A DNA stretch of 6,233 nucleotides from Methanobacteriota archaeon. Lineage in GTDB: Archaea; Thermoplasmatota; Poseidoniia; Poseidoniales; Thalassarchaeaceae. Both the position numbers and the translations under genes were made by a program. The stretch lies in contig PAYF01000008.1 of NCBI GenBank assembly GCA_002714745.1, positions 26,121 to 32,353 of the forward strand, given 5' to 3'. A model generated the notes under the pieces. That model searched no databases, had not been told where the DNA came from, and saw nothing but the letters and a program-made list of their open reading frames with translations. Of this stretch, positions 1-5,514 are shown piece by piece; position 1 is the stretch's first letter, and every line of letters starts with the position of its first letter.

Positions 1-33
1 GGACTTAGCGGAGTAATGGAGGAGATAATCTGA
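1..33 (+). CDS. C-terminal tail of an upstream gene, truncated by the window edge
   Basis: Only one plus-strand frame stays open from base 1; it reads GLSGVMEEII and ends at TGA 31-33. The other two frames hit stops at once (TAA in the frame from base 2, TAG in the frame from base 3). The stop shares its A with the ATG of the next gene (TGATG), the same junction seen between rrp4 and rrp41 at the far end of the window, which suggests translational coupling in an operon. Ten residues are too few to assign a family. The frame being open could be chance, so confidence is moderate. Confidence 0.5.
   Translation, partial: GLSGVMEEII
18..26 (+). promoter_or_regulatory. Shine-Dalgarno site for tiaS
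   Basis: GGAGGAGAT matches the archaeal SD GGAGGTGAT at eight of nine positions and lies 6 nt before the ATG at 33. It fixes that start and sits inside the end of the preceding reading frame, as expected for a coupled operon gene. Confidence 0.75.
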
Positions 34-1280
34 TGTCCCGAAACACGGTGATAATCGGCTTAGACGACACCGATCACCCTACTGCCGGATGCACTACAGA
101 TTGCTTCGACGACCTGTTGAATCGACTGTCAAATAGTAGGCACGGATTCACAGTTGTAAGCAGACGATTGGTTCGATTGTGGCCCTTCGCCCCTAGGAGG
201 ACCAGAGGTAACGGTGCCCTATCTGCTGTTATTGAATTAGATTCAGACTCTCATCGAGTACTACTAGAGGAATGCGAAAGTTGGTTCGGAGAACTACTGG
301 ATAGATCAGCTCCTTTAGATCTTGAATCAACTCAGTCTTCGCCAGTTCTGATTATCACTGACTCAGACCCCCCTCTCAATTGGTACAGGGACGCAGTAAT
401 GGGATTTGTAGAATTAGATTCTCGGCTTGATGAGATTGAGAAACAGAATTTGACTATGTTTAGCGGAGATAGGAAGTGGGGTGCTGTTGGAGCCAGTGCA
501 GCAGTAGCATGGCCTCCTGATAACAATTCAACGTGGGAGTTGATTGCTTGGAGGGAGGACGAGAATATTGGTAGTGAGCGTGCAATCACATCGAAAGCAG
601 TACGTGAGATGGAAAGCTACCATCCACGTACTTTCGTAAATCGGGATCCTACTAAGGGTAAAGGGTTGATTGCACCTAGAACTCCTTGCCCTGTACTGTA
701 TGGGATTCGTGGCGACTCTTCCGAGTCAGTCGAGCGGGCACATCACTGGTTACAGTCTAGAAGTGATGTAGAGAAATCAAACAGATATGCGGTCCACGTA
801 ACGAACCAACTTTCAGATGATCACGTGCTTGGCTCTTGTTCGGGTACTGTGATATCTCATCCCGAACATACCAAGGGTGCGCACTCTAATGTCATGGTAT
901 CAGTCGGCGGTAATGCAGCTAAGCTGGTTGCTTTCAGCGAAGGTGGCCCAGTCAACAGATTGTTGAGAACCCTGCATCCAGGTGATATGATTTCATGGGT
1001 CGGTCTAACAGCACCAGACAACTCAATCCATTTGGAGAGACTATCTATCCTAGATTCAGTGCCCAGAATTACATCCCGACCAGTCTGCTGCGGCAAAACA
1101 ATGCGCAGTTCTGGTTCAGGTTTGCCCATTAGATGTTCAGAATGCGGCAACACTTCGGATAGAATCTGGCTCAGCCAGTCACATGATGGAGAGTCTTTCG
1201 ATACTATCGAAGATTGGGTCGAACCCACTCCATCAAACAGAAGACACCTTGCTAAACCTCTCAAGATGGGTATTCCGTGA
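33..1280 (+). CDS. tiaS: tRNA(Ile2) 2-agmatinylcytidine synthetase TiaS
   Basis: TiaS uses ATP and agmatine to convert C34 of tRNA-Ile(CAU) to agmatidine, so that the tRNA reads AUA instead of AUG; it is an archaeal cytoplasmic enzyme. The 415-residue length is close to characterised homologues (about 420). Visible landmarks are the N-terminal IGLDDTDHPTAGCTTD block (about residues 8-23, the DDTD motif of the kinase-like domain), RLVRLWPFAPRRTRGNGA (45-62), a conserved middle block ending CPVLYGIRGDS (219-229), an OB-fold-like region (about 265-340), and a zinc ribbon with C352, C353, C368 and C371. The ribbon is odd: the first cysteine pair is adjacent rather than the CxxC of typical homologues. 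The start is set by a strong SD. The gene overlaps the preceding frame by one base and is followed 10 bp later by a small membrane protein gene. The family call is firm. Confidence 0.93.
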   Translation: MSRNTVIIGLDDTDHPTAGCTTDCFDDLLNRLSNSRHGFTVVSRRLVRLWPFAPRRTRGNGALSAVIELDSDSHRVLLEECESWFGELLDRSAPLDLESTQSSPVLIITDSDPPLNWYRDAVMGFVELDSRLDEIEKQNLTMFSGDRKWGAVGASAAVAWPPDNNSTWELIAWREDENIGSERAITSKAVREMESYHPRTFVNRDPTKGKGLIAPRTPCPVLYGIRGDSSESVERAHHWLQSRSDVEKSNRYAVHVTNQLSDDHVLGSCSGTVISHPEHTKGAHSNVMVSVGGNAAKLVAFSEGGPVNRLLRTLHPGDMISWVGLTAPDNSIHLERLSILDSVPRITSRPVCCGKTMRSSGSGLPIRCSECGNTSDRIWLSQSHDGESFDTIEDWVEPTPSNRRHLAKPLKMGIP

Positions 1281-1282
1281 GG
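1279..1282 (+). promoter_or_regulatory. Shine-Dalgarno site for the 71-residue membrane protein
   Basis: GAGG, overlapping the tiaS stop, lies 8 nt before the ATG at 1291 and is followed by TGAT, so the stretch resembles GAGGTGAT with one inserted A. It supports 1291 rather than the in-frame upstream codons inside tiaS. Confidence 0.5.
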
Positions 1283-1290
1283 ATGATTCA

Positions 1291-1506
1291 ATGGATTTCT
1301 CTGACATAGTCACAATAGTACTTTCCATCACTGCATTGATTCTTATTAGGCAGTTATTGTTAATGTCAAGGCGTAAATCGGAAAAATCGCTCGAGGCAGA
1401 CTACACAGGTGAAGCTCTGGACCCTCATGCCTTGGCAAGAGTAGATGAGGAATCGATGCGCGAATTCGACATATTGCTAGACAACACCTTCATTGAAGAA
1501 GAATAG
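1291..1506 (+). CDS. Small single-pass membrane protein, 71 residues, unknown function
   Basis: I do not recognise a family. The open frame extends upstream into tiaS, but ATG 1291 is the better start: it follows a GAGG SD, avoids a 98-bp overlap with tiaS and puts a membrane segment right at the N-terminus. Residues 6-24 (IVTIVLSITALILIRQLLL) form one hydrophobic helix. It is followed by a basic stretch (SRRKSEK, 26-32) and then an acidic, probably cytoplasmic tail rich in Asp and Glu that ends EEE. By the positive-inside rule the C-terminus should face the cytoplasm. The gene probably shares a transcript with tiaS, since only 10 bp separate them. The acidic tail might dock a soluble partner, but nothing in the sequence names one. 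Confidence 0.68.
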   Translation: MDFSDIVTIVLSITALILIRQLLLMSRRKSEKSLEADYTGEALDPHALARVDEESMREFDILLDNTFIEEE

Positions 1507-1532
1507 ATTGATGGCGATATGACGGAGAATGC

Positions 1533-1540
1533 TATACAAT
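1533..1540 (+). promoter_or_regulatory. Possible TATA box for a leaderless 70-residue gene
   Basis: TATACAAT begins 27 nt before the GTG at 1560, about the spacing of an archaeal TATA element from the transcription start. No SD precedes that GTG, so transcription starting at or next to the start codon (a leaderless mRNA) fits. The call rests on position and AT-richness only. Confidence 0.35.
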
Positions 1541-1559
1541 TAGCCCACCTCGCAGCACC

Positions 1560-1772
1560 GTGACCTCTACAGAGAGAATACCGAGGAGGGATGCCCCTGA
1601 CTTCGAAGAATCAGAGTCCGGAATGATGGGTGCTATATCCGAAGACGGGTTCCTAAATGTCGCATTGAATGACTCAAATCAGTACGGGCCACATGCGATG
1701 ATTATGCTGCTAGGAATCTTCGCATCTGTTACAGGTTTTGTTCTGCTTTTGTTGATGGCACTGACTAGCTGA
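1560..1772 (+). CDS. Small C-terminally anchored membrane protein, 70 residues, unknown function
   Basis: No family is recognised. The first 45 residues are polar and acidic (RIPRRDAPDFEESES in the N-terminal third), and residues 47-68 form a single hydrophobic helix (IMLLGIFASVTGFVLLLLMA) that ends two residues before the C-terminus, a tail-anchor arrangement. The start is GTG with no SD; a TATA-like element 27 nt upstream favours a leaderless message. A shorter version from ATG 1623 is possible. It lies 53 bp after the other small membrane gene on the same strand, and its last 8 bases overlap the end of purB, which runs towards it. Length, membrane segment and promoter-like sequence favour a real gene, but no homologue can be claimed. 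Confidence 0.55.
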   Translation: MTSTERIPRRDAPDFEESESGMMGAISEDGFLNVALNDSNQYGPHAMIMLLGIFASVTGFVLLLLMALTS

Positions 1773-3114
1773 TTACTGATTTTGCTCTGGCAACGGCTTC
1801 ATCAACGATTCTACCACTGTGTCCTATATGTCCATCAGGAACGAATAAATTTGCCAATTCATCCTCGCCAAATAGCGAAGAGATGACTTCGTCATTGGAG
1901 CATGCTGCATGCAAACCTTGTCCATCCGATATCGCTTGCATTGATGCTGCACGAAGTATCTCATGGGCATTATCTCTAGTAACCCCTCTGTCTACTAGTG
2001 CTAGCATTACCTTCTCTGCCATAACCATCCCATTCTGGGATTCGATGTTCTCACGCATTCTTTTGGCATCCACTGAAAGATTTCGCATCACTCGATCTGT
2101 CTTCATCAGGATATCATCGAGTAGAATCATAGAATGCGATAGTGTGAATCGCTCTGCAGATGAGTTTGCCAAATCTCTCTCGTGCCACAGTAGTGCGTTC
2201 TCATATGAGGGTACAATCATAGAGCGTACGATTCTTGCCAACCCGCATGCATTTTCCGCAGTAATCGGATTGCGTTTGTGGGCCATAGTCGATGATCCGA
2301 CCTGCTTCTTGGTGTCGAAGGCCTCTGCCACTTCGGCAATCTCGCTTCTCTGTAGGTTTCGAACCTCCTGTAGAACCTTCTCAACAGTAGTAGCCACGTT
2401 AGCCATCCAACCGACCCATTCGATGTATCGATCGCGCCCGACAACCTGAGTAGTGGCCACAGGGACTCCTAGGCCCAGTTCTTTCATGATTAGATTTTGT
2501 AACTCGAATGCATCCTTTCCCTGAGCAGCCCCTGTCCCGACAGCCCCCATGAACTTGCCAGTAATAGCACGATTCTTGAGTTCTGACAACCTCTCATAGT
2601 GTCGGACGAACTCATCCACCCAAACAGCTACCTTCAAGCCGAAAGTGATTGGTACGGCTGCCTGGCCGTGTGTTCGTCCTAGCATTACGGTATCGCGTTC
2701 TCTGCTTGCGATATCACAAAGAGTGGATATTAGCTGTGTCAAAACTTCTGTCTGCAATTTGATACTATCCTTAATTTGTAGCGCTACAGCAGAATCCACT
2801 ATGTCATTGCTGGTTGCTCCTAAATGGACACACCATCCAGCTTCTCCGGCAGCCTCAGCCATCGCTTTCGTGAGGGCCATGATATCGTGCTTAGTCTCAG
2901 CTTCAATCTCGTCGACCCTATCGGCAGTGACTATTCCTGGGTCTGCGATATCGGCAATGACATCGTAATCCTCAGCGCTAACTCTACCGAGTTGGCAATG
3001 GGCCCATACAAGAGCTCTTTCTACTTCCAACTGACGGCTATGTCGGCCCTCTCTGGACCAGATGAACTTAGCCTCATTACGCCCGTATCTGTAATCCAGA
3101 GGCGATATCGTCAC
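1765..3114 (-). CDS. purB: Adenylosuccinate lyase
   Basis: PurB catalyses two fumarate-releasing steps of purine synthesis: SAICAR to AICAR, and adenylosuccinate to AMP. It works in the cytoplasm as a homotetramer whose active sites are built from three chains. The 449-residue protein has the fumarate-lyase superfamily landmarks: KHDIMALT with H76, ATSNDIVDSA (100-109), GRTHGQAAVP with the catalytic-type H149 (146-155), and the flexible signature loop GSSTMAHKRNP (273-283) carrying the catalytic serine. In that loop Ala replaces the usual Pro after Met, which the superfamily pattern allows. The start is GTG; the N-terminus TISPLDYRYG matches archaeal homologues and argues against another start. 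No good SD or TATA is visible, so it is probably co-transcribed with dph6, 42 bp upstream. It is an ordinary biosynthetic gene. Confidence 0.96.
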   Translation of the reverse strand: MTISPLDYRYGRNEAKFIWSREGRHSRQLEVERALVWAHCQLGRVSAEDYDVIADIADPGIVTADRVDEIEAETKHDIMALTKAMAEAAGEAGWCVHLGATSNDIVDSAVALQIKDSIKLQTEVLTQLISTLCDIASRERDTVMLGRTHGQAAVPITFGLKVAVWVDEFVRHYERLSELKNRAITGKFMGAVGTGAAQGKDAFELQNLIMKELGLGVPVATTQVVGRDRYIEWVGWMANVATTVEKVLQEVRNLQRSEIAEVAEAFDTKKQVGSSTMAHKRNPITAENACGLARIVRSMIVPSYENALLWHERDLANSSAERFTLSHSMILLDDILMKTDRVMRNLSVDAKRMRENIESQNGMVMAEKVMLALVDRGVTRDNAHEILRAASMQAISDGQGLHAACSNDEVISSLFGEDELANLFVPDGHIGHSGRIVDEAVARAKSVIS

Positions 3115-3127
3115 GGCCTTCCCCGTG
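3112..3127 (-). promoter_or_regulatory. Hairpin enclosing the purB start codon
   Basis: On the purB transcript CACGG and CCGTG pair as a 5-bp stem around the loop GGAAGG, and the GTG start codon lies in the 3' arm. The purine-rich loop is the only SD-like sequence at a useful distance, so the fold would expose it while holding the start codon. Short stems of this kind also arise by chance. Confidence 0.3.
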
Positions 3128-3138
3128 GTCTGCGGACC

Positions 3139-3160
3139 CTAGACTCCTGTTTGAGTCTAG
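3139..3160 (-). promoter_or_regulatory. Perfect 8-bp hairpin between dph6 and purB
   Basis: CTAGACTC and GAGTCTAG form a perfect 8-bp stem with a 6-nt loop (AAACAG on the transcript). The 5' arm contains the dph6 stop codon. No U-run follows, so it is not a standard intrinsic terminator; it could be a processing or stability element or part of a switch. Confidence 0.45.
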
Positions 3161-3174
3161 CGCATGTTCGCTAG
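3157..3174 (-). promoter_or_regulatory. Alternative hairpin at the dph6 stop codon
   Basis: CTAGCG and CGCTAG form a perfect 6-bp stem around AACATG, in the last codons of dph6. It shares the bases CTAG at 3157-3160 with the 8-bp hairpin at 3139-3160, so only one of the two can form in full. Confidence 0.3.
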
Positions 3175-3912
3175 TCTAGCATCTCGTATAGCCAGCGTAC
3201 CCCTAATGCCTTCCCATAGGCTCTCAGTATTACATTCTATACGCCCGTTCATGCATGGTGAAGATAGTACCACGGTCTCAAACTCCCCACCTTCTCCGTC
3301 GATATTGAATCTGTACTGTCGCGAAAGCGATTCCAGTTTCTCCAAAGACTCCTCGCCCAGCATTCTACCTAACCACTCTTCTCCCAGCCCATCAGCCGAT
3401 ACTGAGACAAACATCACTTCGAAACCATGTTCCAAGAGTGAATGCATATGTGAAACAGAGTCATGATGCCAGAGAGGGCTGTATGAGATAATACCAAGTC
3501 TTTCACACATCATATCTATCCTCGTCTTTTGGTAGTCAGAGCGCAAGGCTCCAACCACGAGTGCATCGACATCCAAATTTCCCTCATGTAGAACCAATTC
3601 ATCAGGACGCACCCAACCTTCAGGCCACATTTCTAAGAAGTTGGACGACGGGTGAGAATTGCCTGACAGAGCATCTTCTAGATCATTAATTTCTGATTCC
3701 TCTTCACCTTCACTCAAAACTGGTAACCATGGAACTCCCATCGCAGCACTCTGCAGTCCCGCTATGGCCACGCCATTAGTCTGAAACATCATCGAGTCAT
3801 CAGACTTGATACCAACCGATACTATGCATCGAACATCCCAACCCCGCATAGTAGCCCACCAAGAACAGTAGGAGGAATCCTTGCCTGAAGATACCAGCAC
3901 GGCTACTTTCAT
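3157..3912 (-). CDS. dph6: Diphthine-ammonia ligase (diphthamide synthesis, PP-loop ATPase)
   Basis: Dph6 carries out the last step of diphthamide formation, the ATP-dependent amidation of diphthine on the modified histidine of EF-2. The 251-residue protein begins with the N-type ATP-pyrophosphatase loop VSSGKDSS (7-14). It also has GALRSDYQKTRID (121-133), PLW (146-148), WLGR (180-183) and the family hallmark GEGGEFETVV (207-216). Homologues are usually about 220-230 residues; the excess here is a Pro/Trp-rich stretch at about residues 85-112, between the EGEEESEINDLEDAL helix and the VDALVVGAL strand. Around residues 42-46, MFQTN stands where homologues often read MFHTPN. The start ATG at 3912 has no clear SD. 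The gene is divergent from psmA and probably leads a dph6-purB transcript. A different substrate is conceivable, but the full motif set makes Dph6 the best call. Confidence 0.87.
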   Translation of the reverse strand: MKVAVLVSSGKDSSYCSWWATMRGWDVRCIVSVGIKSDDSMMFQTNGVAIAGLQSAAMGVPWLPVLSEGEEESEINDLEDALSGNSHPSSNFLEMWPEGWVRPDELVLHEGNLDVDALVVGALRSDYQKTRIDMMCERLGIISYSPLWHHDSVSHMHSLLEHGFEVMFVSVSADGLGEEWLGRMLGEESLEKLESLSRQYRFNIDGEGGEFETVVLSSPCMNGRIECNTESLWEGIRGTLAIRDARLANMR

Positions 3913-3952
3913 GCATCTGCGAGTAGGGACACATCAATGAATGACGCGATTC

Positions 3953-3963
3953 ACTAGACTAGT
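3953..3963. promoter_or_regulatory. Symmetric element in the dph6/psmA divergent promoter region
   Basis: ACTAGACTAGT is a palindrome about a central A, about 40 bp from the dph6 start and 47 bp from the psmA start. It is placed like an operator for a divergent promoter pair. Its core CTAGACTAG recurs only at the 3' end of dph6 (3171-3179, minus strand). It could be chance. Confidence 0.25.
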
Positions 3964-3974
3964 TTCGACCAAGA

Positions 3975-3982
3975 TTGATAAG
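3975..3982 (+). promoter_or_regulatory. Weak TATA-like element for psmA
   Basis: TTGATAAG, preceded by the purine-containing CGACCAAGA, lies about 28-35 nt before the psmA ATG at 4010, near the spacing for a leaderless or very short leader. No SD precedes that ATG, which favours this reading, but the match to a TATA consensus is poor. Confidence 0.25.
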
Positions 3983-4009
3983 AGTCCGTATAGGCAACGA
4001 CATGATATC

Positions 4010-4720
4010 ATGCAGCCAAGCGGACGAGGATATGACCATGGAGTATCGACCTTTTCACCTGATGGCAGACTGTATCAGGTGGAGTATGCACGTGAATCTG
4101 TAAAGCGTGGAACGACTACTGTCGGTCTGAAGTACAAGGACGGGGTGGTTCTGATAGTTGACAAAAGAATCTCCAGCAAACTAGTGATTGCTGACTCTAT
4201 AGAGAAGATGTATCAGATAGATGACCACATCGGAATTACGACTTCTGGGCTTGTTGCTGATGCAAGACAATTGGTTGATAGGGCCAGAGTTCAGTGTCAG
4301 ATTAACAAGATGACCTACGGTGACCCGATTGGAGTCACTTCACTCGTCAAGAAGATGTGCGATCATCTCCAGTCATTCACACAGTATGGGGGCGCTAGAC
4401 CGTTCGGTACTGCGTTGCTTATTGCTGGCCTCGATAATGATGGGATTCATCTGTTCGAGACTGATCCATCTGGTGCCTATCAATCGTACCAAGCTGGAGC
4501 AATAGGTAGGGGAAAGTCAACTGTGATGGATTACTTTGAGGCCAAGTGGAAGAACAACATGACCCAAAACGCAGCTATCAAGTTGGGTCTAGAGGCCCTC
4601 AGGGAGTCGATGGACGATGATTTGAATTCGGATACAGTCGAAATTGCCATTGTAGACTCGAATGGCTATCATAAGATGGCCCATGGGGATGCTCTCAAGC
4701 ACCTAGAGAAGATTTCCTGA
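4010..4720 (+). CDS. psmA: Proteasome subunit alpha
   Basis: PsmA forms the two outer seven-membered rings of the archaeal 20S proteasome; these gate substrate entry and dock ATPases such as PAN. ATG 4010 gives 236 residues, and numbering then matches Thermoplasma alpha exactly: gate residues Y8, D9, P17 and Y26 and the ATPase-docking pocket lysine K66 all fall in place. The frame could start 23 codons earlier (ATG 3941), but that basic extension is foreign to the family. Other landmarks are TFSPDGRLYQVEYA (14-27, the alpha-type signature), SGLVADAR (79-86) and TQYGGARPFG (124-133). As expected for an alpha subunit, there is no N-terminal nucleophile threonine. One oddity: the usual YDR gate motif reads YDH, with H10. 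It heads the psmA-SBDS-rrp4-rrp41 cluster, an arrangement known from many archaea. Confidence 0.96.
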   Translation: MQPSGRGYDHGVSTFSPDGRLYQVEYARESVKRGTTTVGLKYKDGVVLIVDKRISSKLVIADSIEKMYQIDDHIGITTSGLVADARQLVDRARVQCQINKMTYGDPIGVTSLVKKMCDHLQSFTQYGGARPFGTALLIAGLDNDGIHLFETDPSGAYQSYQAGAIGRGKSTVMDYFEAKWKNNMTQNAAIKLGLEALRESMDDDLNSDTVEIAIVDSNGYHKMAHGDALKHLEKIS

Positions 4721-4761
4721 GCATCCATGCCTCTAAGTCGGACTCTCGCTCTGGCGATGCT

Positions 4762-5451
4762 ATGGTGAGCCTAGACGATGCGGTTACGGCCCGACTCGAG
4801 AGAGGCGGCTCCAGATATGAGATTCTAGTCGACCCCGAACTCGTTCAGGCTTGGAAGGATGACTCGGAATCAGTCGATTTGAGCGATCTTCTTGCGACCG
4901 AAGAGATTTGGTCCGACGCCAAGGCCGGCGACAGGCCCACTACCGAGGCTCTTGAGGGAGCCTTCGGTACTACAGATCTAGCAGCATGTGTCGAGCGAAT
5001 CCTGAATCAAGGCTCGATTCAGCTTACTACAGCGCAGAGAAAACAGATGGTCGAGGACAAGATGAAACAAATCGTGAATGAGATTTCACTGACGGCTACG
5101 GATCCGAAGACTCGCCTTCCTCACCCACAGACAAGAATAGAGAACGCACTAGCAGAGGCTAGGTTCAAACCCGATCCTTTCCTTTCGATTGAGCGACAAG
5201 TTCAGGATGCTGTGGACATACTGAAGCCTGTTATCCCACTCCAGTTTATCACTGTCAAACTCGCATTCAAGATTCCCGGCAAGGACTACGGAGGGGTATT
5301 GCAATTACTCAGAGACTCTGTGCAAAGAGAGCAATGGCTAGAGGACGGCTCCTGGGCTTGTGTGATTGAAGTCCCTGGAGGCATGAGAAACGAGATAATC
5401 AGCAGGGTTGCGAACCGCTCTTCGGGTCTTGAGGTAAAGGAACTCGACTGA
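4762..5451 (+). CDS. Ribosome maturation protein SBDS (Sdo1 family)
   Basis: SBDS proteins act in late large-subunit maturation; in eukaryotes, with the EF-2-like GTPase EFL1, they release the anti-association factor eIF6. The archaeal role is inferred from conservation. The 229-residue protein has all three expected parts: the FYSH domain (about 1-90, with EILVDPELV and IWSDAKAGDRP), a helical middle domain (about 91-160, with LTTAQRKQMVEDK and LPHPQTRIENALAEARF), and a C-terminal ferredoxin-like domain (about 162-229). ATG 4762 gives MVSLDDAVTARLERGG, the usual archaeal N-terminus; GTG 4765 is next to it. It follows psmA by 41 bp with no strong SD, only GGCGATG close by, so co-transcription with psmA is likely. 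Rrp4 follows after a short structured gap. The family call is firm. Confidence 0.95.
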   Translation: MVSLDDAVTARLERGGSRYEILVDPELVQAWKDDSESVDLSDLLATEEIWSDAKAGDRPTTEALEGAFGTTDLAACVERILNQGSIQLTTAQRKQMVEDKMKQIVNEISLTATDPKTRLPHPQTRIENALAEARFKPDPFLSIERQVQDAVDILKPVIPLQFITVKLAFKIPGKDYGGVLQLLRDSVQREQWLEDGSWACVIEVPGGMRNEIISRVANRSSGLEVKELD

Positions 5452-5453
5452 AT

Positions 5454-5468
5454 TGCACCGTAGGTGCA
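5454..5468 (+). promoter_or_regulatory. Perfect 6-bp hairpin between SBDS and rrp4
   Basis: TGCACC-GTA-GGTGCA is a perfect inverted repeat with a 3-nt spacer, three bases after the SBDS stop. As RNA it would be a tight hairpin, and as DNA a possible protein site. It covers the GTG at 5464, which makes that codon a poor candidate for the rrp4 start. Confidence 0.4.
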
Positions 5469-5487
5469 TACATCAACGGTTATGAAG

Positions 5488-5492
5488 GGAGG
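5488..5492 (+). promoter_or_regulatory. Distant Shine-Dalgarno site for rrp4
   Basis: GGAGG lies 22 nt before ATG 5515, too far by linear spacing. The hairpin at 5494-5509 lies between them; if folded, it leaves about six unpaired bases between SD and start, a normal distance. Confidence 0.35.
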
Positions 5493-5493
5493 G

Positions 5494-5509
5494 CGGGTCG
5501 CGCGGCCCG
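5494..5509 (+). promoter_or_regulatory. GC-rich hairpin between SD and rrp4 start
   Basis: CGGGTC and GGCCCG pair over six positions (one G-U) with a GCGC tetraloop. The stem ends five bases before ATG 5515. The region is far richer in G and C than its surroundings, which fits an RNA structure better than the coding extension from 5464 or 5482. Confidence 0.4.
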
Positions 5510-5514
5510 ATAAC

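Noticed and set aside
233..421. Direct repeat GAATTAGATTC at 233-243 and 411-421
   Set aside because: Both copies lie in the tiaS frame and encode ELDS; it is a short coding coincidence without further repeat units.
857..1291. Minus-strand open frame of 144 codons
   Set aside because: It is antisense to the OB-fold and zinc-ribbon part of tiaS, has no motif of its own and no supporting start signal.
1883..2449. Plus-strand open frame of 188 codons
   Set aside because: It lies entirely antisense to purB, whose full set of family motifs is intact; the translation is Ser/Arg/Thr-rich with no recognisable domain.
3139..3160. Intrinsic transcription terminator after dph6
   Set aside because: The stem is good, but no U-run follows it in the direction of transcription, so it was not called a terminator.
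2824..3174. Plus-strand open frame across the purB start and the dph6-purB gap
   Set aside because: It is a shadow of purB with low-complexity Ser/Leu-rich translation and no SD or promoter.
3164..3466. Plus-strand open frame antisense to dph6
   Set aside because: It is a Ser/Pro-rich translation, mirroring the conserved Dph6 C-terminal motifs on the other strand.
3941..4009. 23-residue N-terminal extension of PsmA
   Set aside because: The frame is open, but the family N-terminus aligns residue for residue from ATG 4010; no SD precedes 3941, and an extension would sit in the gate.
4721..4760. GCATC/GATGC inverted repeat between psmA and SBDS
   Set aside because: It has only five base pairs with a 30-nt loop and is not distinguishable from chance.
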